Source: Psychromonas sp. B3M02 (GTDB lineage: Bacteria; Pseudomonadota; Gammaproteobacteria; Enterobacterales; Psychromonadaceae). From it: a stretch of DNA of 49,639 nt. The translations under genes were made by a program, and so were the position numbers. Of this stretch, positions 46,378 through 49,639 are shown piece by piece. The number at the start of each line of letters is the position of its first letter. The stretch's first letter is position 1. The stretch spans positions 1 to 49,639 of the forward strand of contig NZ_QOCB01000114.1 of the NCBI RefSeq assembly GCF_003318165.1. Reading direction: 5' to 3'. Below the pieces are notes generated by a model. It was not told where the DNA came from, did no database searches, and was given only the letters and a program-made list of their open reading frames with translations.

Positions 46378-48186
46378 ATGAATTACAGCAAAGCTATTTC
46401 AGTTATAGCATTACTATCAACCAGTAGTGCTTGGGCTGCGACTTCTTCTTATTATGAATATGAGATTTTGTCTCCAGACACGACCGGTAGTAATTATGGG
46501 CCTTTTCCATCTGCGATTACTGAAGAAGGCGATACCGTGGGGGTCTATGCTTTAAAAGCAGATCTTGATCAAAATATTGATATTGGTCTGCCTTTTACCT
46601 TCAACCAAGAATGTTTCTATGACGATGATGTCTGTGAGCTGATCTATTACGGTAGTGAAGATTCCACCGACGCAAGCTATGAAAATGGTTATCAAGACTG
46701 GCGTACTACGAGTGCTGAGATAGACAATAATGAGACAGATGCTGAGAGTTACTTCTTAGCCGCGACTAACAATGTAAAAATAGAAGGTTTTGGCGATGAT
46801 ACTGACGTTAAAATAACTGACGTTGTTGATTCTGATGTAGGCAGCTTTGCCGTAGGTTATGGTTCTGGACCATACACGGATGGAGAGCGTGATTACGTTC
46901 GTCGTGCTTTTATTGTTGACCCAAGTACAAGTTACGCCACTATCTCATTAATTCCAACAGCATTTGATGACGACGAAGGTGGTTTTAGTAGCGCTTATCG
47001 CATGCGTGATGTGACTTATAATAACGGTGATACTAAAACGCTGATTGTTGGTAATGCAAGTAAATCATTAGCGGGTGGCGATAGTGACTATTTTGACCTT
47101 TGTTACAATGAAGGTGATGAAGACGATTTAGACGATCTAAACTACTTAGTGAATTGTCCTGGGTTTGATACGCAAGCTTGGGCTTGGGAATATGATAGTA
47201 ACGCTACTGAAATCGAAGGTTTTGCTTTAGCGACTGAATGGTTAGATGATAACACCACGCGTGATGGAAGTGACGCGACTTACAGTGCCGCTGCCTTTGA
47301 TATTAATAGCTCGGGCGTAGCAGTAGGTGTATCAACTTACGAATATTCAGACAGTGATGAAGGTGGTCGTCAACGAGCGATCATCATGACGCCAGATGAT
47401 GATGGTGCTTATGATACACCGACCGTGATTGTTGATGCGACTGATGAATCTGATTCTGATGGTGATTACGACAAAAACGATGATTCTACTTATTACAACT
47501 CATGGGCAGAAAGCATTACCGATGAAAATATAGTGATGGGTAACCGTCAATATGGCTCAACTAAAAACGTAAACTACCCAATCGAAATGTTCATTTACGA
47601 TATCGATGATGACAGCATTAGCATTCCTTTAGAGGACACTAAAGTGTTATCAACTAAACAACGTTTAGCGGGCGATAGTGCTTCATACCGTGGTGCAAAT
47701 AGCTATGGTTATGACATGAATGAAAACGGCTTAATCGTGGGTAGTGCAGATGCTTACGACCAAACTGATCCGGTAGTAGGGGGTGATCCTCGAACACAAA
47801 GTGCATTCCTTTATGATAATACAACTGGTGATAGCTGGTTTATTGATGACTTACTATGTACAGAAGATGATGATGGTGTAGTAACACATCCATTAATTCG
47901 TTTAGAAAGTGCAACTGCAATCAATGATGACGGGGTTGTATTAGCTGAAGGTTTCCAATATGACAGTGACAGCGACTACAACAGCAGTGTTAATGCAACA
48001 GCCGTATTATTAAAACTAACGCCAAGTACGACAATGGATCCAGATGATAGCCCGAACTGTTGGGATTCAGAAACATTGGCTGACGATGATGAAGATTACG
48101 AGAGAAGTGGTGCTGCAACACTATGGTTATGGTTACTTGTTTTACCATTAGCACTCGTTCGTCGTGTTTATAAAAACAAAGTTTAA
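46378..48186 (+). CDS. DUF3466 family exported protein with C-terminal anchor
   Basis: 602-residue exported protein. A signal peptide (1-20, MNYSKAISVIALLSTSSAWA) is followed by an extremely acidic, Asp-rich body with repeated short patterns such as AAFDINSSGVAVGVS, GYDMNENGLIVGSA and ATAINDDGVVLAEG. These resemble the HAF-type beta repeats of DUF3466. The C terminus SGAATLWLWLLVLPLALVRR, ending in basic residues, has the layout of a GlyGly-CTERM sorting tail (small residues, hydrophobic span, arginines), though the Gly-Gly pair is degenerate. Such tails are processed by rhombosortase and linked to type II secretion. Function unknown. Gene order after uup recalls vibrios, and the 7-base gap points to one transcript. 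Confidence 0.8.
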   Translation: MNYSKAISVIALLSTSSAWAATSSYYEYEILSPDTTGSNYGPFPSAITEEGDTVGVYALKADLDQNIDIGLPFTFNQECFYDDDVCELIYYGSEDSTDASYENGYQDWRTTSAEIDNNETDAESYFLAATNNVKIEGFGDDTDVKITDVVDSDVGSFAVGYGSGPYTDGERDYVRRAFIVDPSTSYATISLIPTAFDDDEGGFSSAYRMRDVTYNNGDTKTLIVGNASKSLAGGDSDYFDLCYNEGDEDDLDDLNYLVNCPGFDTQAWAWEYDSNATEIEGFALATEWLDDNTTRDGSDATYSAAAFDINSSGVAVGVSTYEYSDSDEGGRQRAIIMTPDDDGAYDTPTVIVDATDESDSDGDYDKNDDSTYYNSWAESITDENIVMGNRQYGSTKNVNYPIEMFIYDIDDDSISIPLEDTKVLSTKQRLAGDSASYRGANSYGYDMNENGLIVGSADAYDQTDPVVGGDPRTQSAFLYDNTTGDSWFIDDLLCTEDDDGVVTHPLIRLESATAINDDGVVLAEGFQYDSDSDYNSSVNATAVLLKLTPSTTMDPDDSPNCWDSETLADDDEDYERSGAATLWLWLLVLPLALVRRVYKNKV

Positions 48187-48214
48187 ATTTAAATAACTGT
48201 TTAAACAATTGATA

Positions 48215-48256
48215 AAAAAGGTTTATTGCTTAAAGGCGATAAACCTTTTTGTTTTT
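48215..48256 (+). terminator. Terminator of uup and the DUF3466 gene
   Basis: AAAAAGGTTTATTGC pairs with GCGATAAACCTTTTT (one wobble), loop TTAAAG, followed by GTTTTTT. The stem is 15 bp (48215-48229 with 48236-48250). Confidence 0.9.
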
Positions 48257-48275
48257 TGTGAATAAAATAATTCAT

Positions 48276-48300
48276 GTGTAATGAAATTGTCACATTACAC
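48276..48300. promoter_or_regulatory. Palindrome upstream of pstS
   Basis: GTGTAATG (48276-48283), nine bases, CATTACAC (48293-48300). TTGTCAC inside it resembles one half of a Pho box, but the second half does not follow at 11 bases. It is a good operator candidate for the following gene; the regulator is uncertain. Confidence 0.5.
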
Positions 48301-48403
48301 GTTCATATTAAGCACCATCGCTACGAAGCGTAATGAATATTTTGTTAAATAACTAATAAAATACAAATCGTAAAAATTAACTTAGTAGAAAATGGAGTTT
48401 TGA

Positions 48404-49369
48404 ATGAAACTTAAAATGTTAGCCGCAGCGGTTACTTTAGGTACTGCGTCATTAATGTCGACAACTGCTATTGCAGCAGATCACGAACTACACTCTTACA
48501 CAAAAGTAAGCGGTATTTCAGGTAACCTTTCATCTGTTGGTTCTGATACATTAGCAAACATGATGACTTTCTGGGCAGAAGAGTTTAAGCGTCAATACCC
48601 AAACATTAACATTCAAGTTCAAGCAGCTGGTTCTTCAACAGCTCCACCTGCACTAACTGAAGGTACTTCACAATTCGGCCCAATGAGTCGTCAAATGAAG
48701 TCTAAAGAAATTGAAGCATTTGAAAAACATTACGGTTACAAGCCAACAGCCGTTCGTGTTGCAATTGATGCACTAGCTGTATTCGTAAACAAAGATAACC
48801 CAATTGAAGGTCTATCAATTTCTGACGTTGATGCTATCTTCTCTTCAACTCACAAATGTGGCGCAGATAAAGATGCTACACGTTGGTCTGATGTAGGTTT
48901 AGGCGATAGCTGGGCTGAGAAAGATATCCAATTATTTGGTCGTAACTCAGTATCTGGTACTTACGGTTACTTCAAATCTAAAGCACTTTGTAAAGGTGAC
49001 TTCAAAAGTTCTGTAAATGAGCAACCTGGTTCTGCATCTGTAGTTCAATCTGTTGCATCTTCACTAAACTCAATCGGTTACTCTGGTATCGGTTACAAAG
49101 TTGCTGGTGTTAAAGCTGTTCCACTTTCTAAGAAAGGAACTGATTACGTAGCAGCAACAACTGAAAATGCGATTAGCGGTAAATACCCACTATCTCGTTT
49201 CCTATACGTTTACGTGAACAAGCACCCAAACAAACCATTATCTCCACTACAAGCTGAGTTCATTAAATTAATGTTATCTCAGGAAGGTCAAACTATCGTA
49301 GATAAAGATGGTTACATTCCACTACCAGTATCTGTAGTAGAAAAAGAGCTTGCTAAACTAGGTCTATAA
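48404..49369 (+). CDS. pstS: Phosphate-binding protein, PstS family
   Basis: Periplasmic phosphate-binding component of a Pst-type ABC importer. The 321-residue protein has a signal peptide (about 1-24, ending ATAIAA-type AIAADHE). Phosphate-site stretches are [21 protein letters not shown] with SQFGPMSR, and [17 protein letters not shown]. The C-terminal part ([20 protein letters not shown]) is usual. This is the PstS subtype with SSVGSDTL and SGTYGYF rather than the E. coli form. Permease and ATPase genes are not in view, and a terminator follows at once, so it is either monocistronic or the pst genes lie elsewhere. GGAG stands 7 bases before the ATG. Codon choice is mixed CTA/CTT/TTA, consistent with high expression. 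Confidence 0.88.
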   Translation: MKLKMLAAAVTLGTASLMSTTAIAADHELHSYTKVSGISGNLSSVGSDTLANMMTFWAEEFKRQYPNINIQVQAAGSSTAPPALTEGTSQFGPMSRQMKSKEIEAFEKHYGYKPTAVRVAIDALAVFVNKDNPIEGLSISDVDAIFSSTHKCGADKDATRWSDVGLGDSWAEKDIQLFGRNSVSGTYGYFKSKALCKGDFKSSVNEQPGSASVVQSVASSLNSIGYSGIGYKVAGVKAVPLSKKGTDYVAATTENAISGKYPLSRFLYVYVNKHPNKPLSPLQAEFIKLMLSQEGQTIVDKDGYIPLPVSVVEKELAKLGL

Positions 49370-49393
49370 TCCACCTAATTTAACAAACCAAAT

Positions 49394-49420
49394 AAACAGC
49401 GCTTTTTAGCGCTGTTTTTG
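49394..49420 (+). terminator. Terminator of pstS
   Basis: AAACAGCGC (49394-49402), loop TTTTTA, GCGCTGTTT (49409-49417), then TT. It stands 25 bases behind the stop. Confidence 0.9.
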
Positions 49421-49473
49421 TTTGTGTAGAGGAAAATTCTTCTAGAATAATAAGTCTAAAGTAAGCGTTTCTT

Positions 49474-49635
49474 ATACCAATTGTATTAAATAACTGATCT
49501 AAATTTTGCGCCGGAAAAATGGCTTAGTTTGAGGCGTAAGTTGATGTAAATGGTTGTTCCCTATACGAAACTTACAACGAAAAAATAAGTTGTTTTAACA
49601 AGTAAAATAGATCAGTTACTTACTATGATTGGTAT
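49474..49635 (-). repeat. 162-bp MITE-like inverted-repeat element, copy 3
   Basis: Exact reverse complement of the copies at 3-164 and 3905-4066 by eye, ending four bases before the window end. The flanks TT and AA extend its terminal palindrome (TTATACC and GGTATAA). With copy 1 it brackets the window as an inverted pair. Confidence 0.9.
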
Positions 49636-49639
49636 AAGT

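Noticed and set aside
48284-48304. Pho box upstream of pstS
   Set aside because: TTGTCAC and CGTTCAT are present, but 13 rather than 11 bases apart and with mismatches. Not strong enough to call.
1-49639. CRISPR array, prophage, integrative element or defence system
   Set aside because: No regularly spaced repeats, integrase, capsid, nuclease/helicase or toxin-antitoxin pair was recognised. Nearly all genes are conserved housekeeping types.

Overview
The window looks like the chromosome of a marine, probably cold-adapted gammaproteobacterium of the Psychromonas / Alteromonadales-Vibrionales type. This is inferred from low GC with TTA-dominated leucine codons, an ArcA/ArcB pair, a PomA/PomB sodium-type flagellar motor, the pairing of uup with a DUF3466 gene, and closest remembered matches to E. 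coli and Vibrio proteins. No phage, plasmid, CRISPR array, rRNA operon or complete transposon is visible. Three identical 162-bp terminal-inverted-repeat elements (3-164, 3905-4066, 49474-49635 reversed) mark both ends of the window and the arcB/arcA junction. Because both ends fall within a few bases of a copy, the window is probably an assembly contig that stopped at a high-copy repeat.

Layout. 1-5.3 kb: folE2 (-), arcB (+), repeat, arcA (-); arcA and arcB converge on the repeat, and a perfect FNR-type box lies upstream of arcA. 5.1-11 kb: thrABC with a terminator-containing leader, then tesB. 11-13.4 kb: tRNA-Ala(GGC), a secreted choice-of-anchor-I-type protein, tRNA-Leu(UAA). 13.9-17.5 kb: a 1183-residue membrane sensor with PAS, GGDEF and EAL domains. 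17.6-21.7 kb: rluF-thiL-pgpA-solute-binding protein. 21.8-24.9 kb: xseB-ispA-dxs on the minus strand. 25-26.8 kb: pomAB. 26.8-29.4 kb: ampG and rnd (-).

29.4-33.7 kb: leuCD followed by a 509-residue LeuA-like synthase of a type I associate with Bacteroidetes. leuB is absent, and a decayed relative of the 162-bp repeat lies just downstream. 34-35.4 kb: a DUF3010 gene, an unrecognised gene with a Cys/His-rich tail, and a CWC cysteine-rich gene. 35.3-37.5 kb: an exported catalase with an exported ankyrin partner (-). 37.9-40 kb: a DnaJ-like co-chaperone without a zinc finger, a VanZ-like protein and udk. 40.3-41.7 kb: an 8-oxoguanine-deaminase-like hydrolase. 41.9-48.2 kb: rlmKL, uup and a DUF3466 protein. 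48.4-49.4 kb: a PstS-type phosphate-binding protein.

Most of the window is conserved housekeeping DNA: threonine synthesis, isoprenoid precursors, redox control, flagellar motor, rRNA modification and nucleotide salvage. No clearly new multi-gene system was found. The best leads are the repeat family and its relics, an ArcB lacking one of the two classical redox cysteines, a threonine-operon leader without an obvious Thr/Ile-rich peptide, the leuCD-synthase cluster, the zinc-finger-less DnaJ paired with a VanZ protein, and several strong unassigned palindromes in promoter regions (29774-29822, 40162-40180, 37823-37838, 48276-48300). All assignments were made by reading the sequence; no database search was possible.
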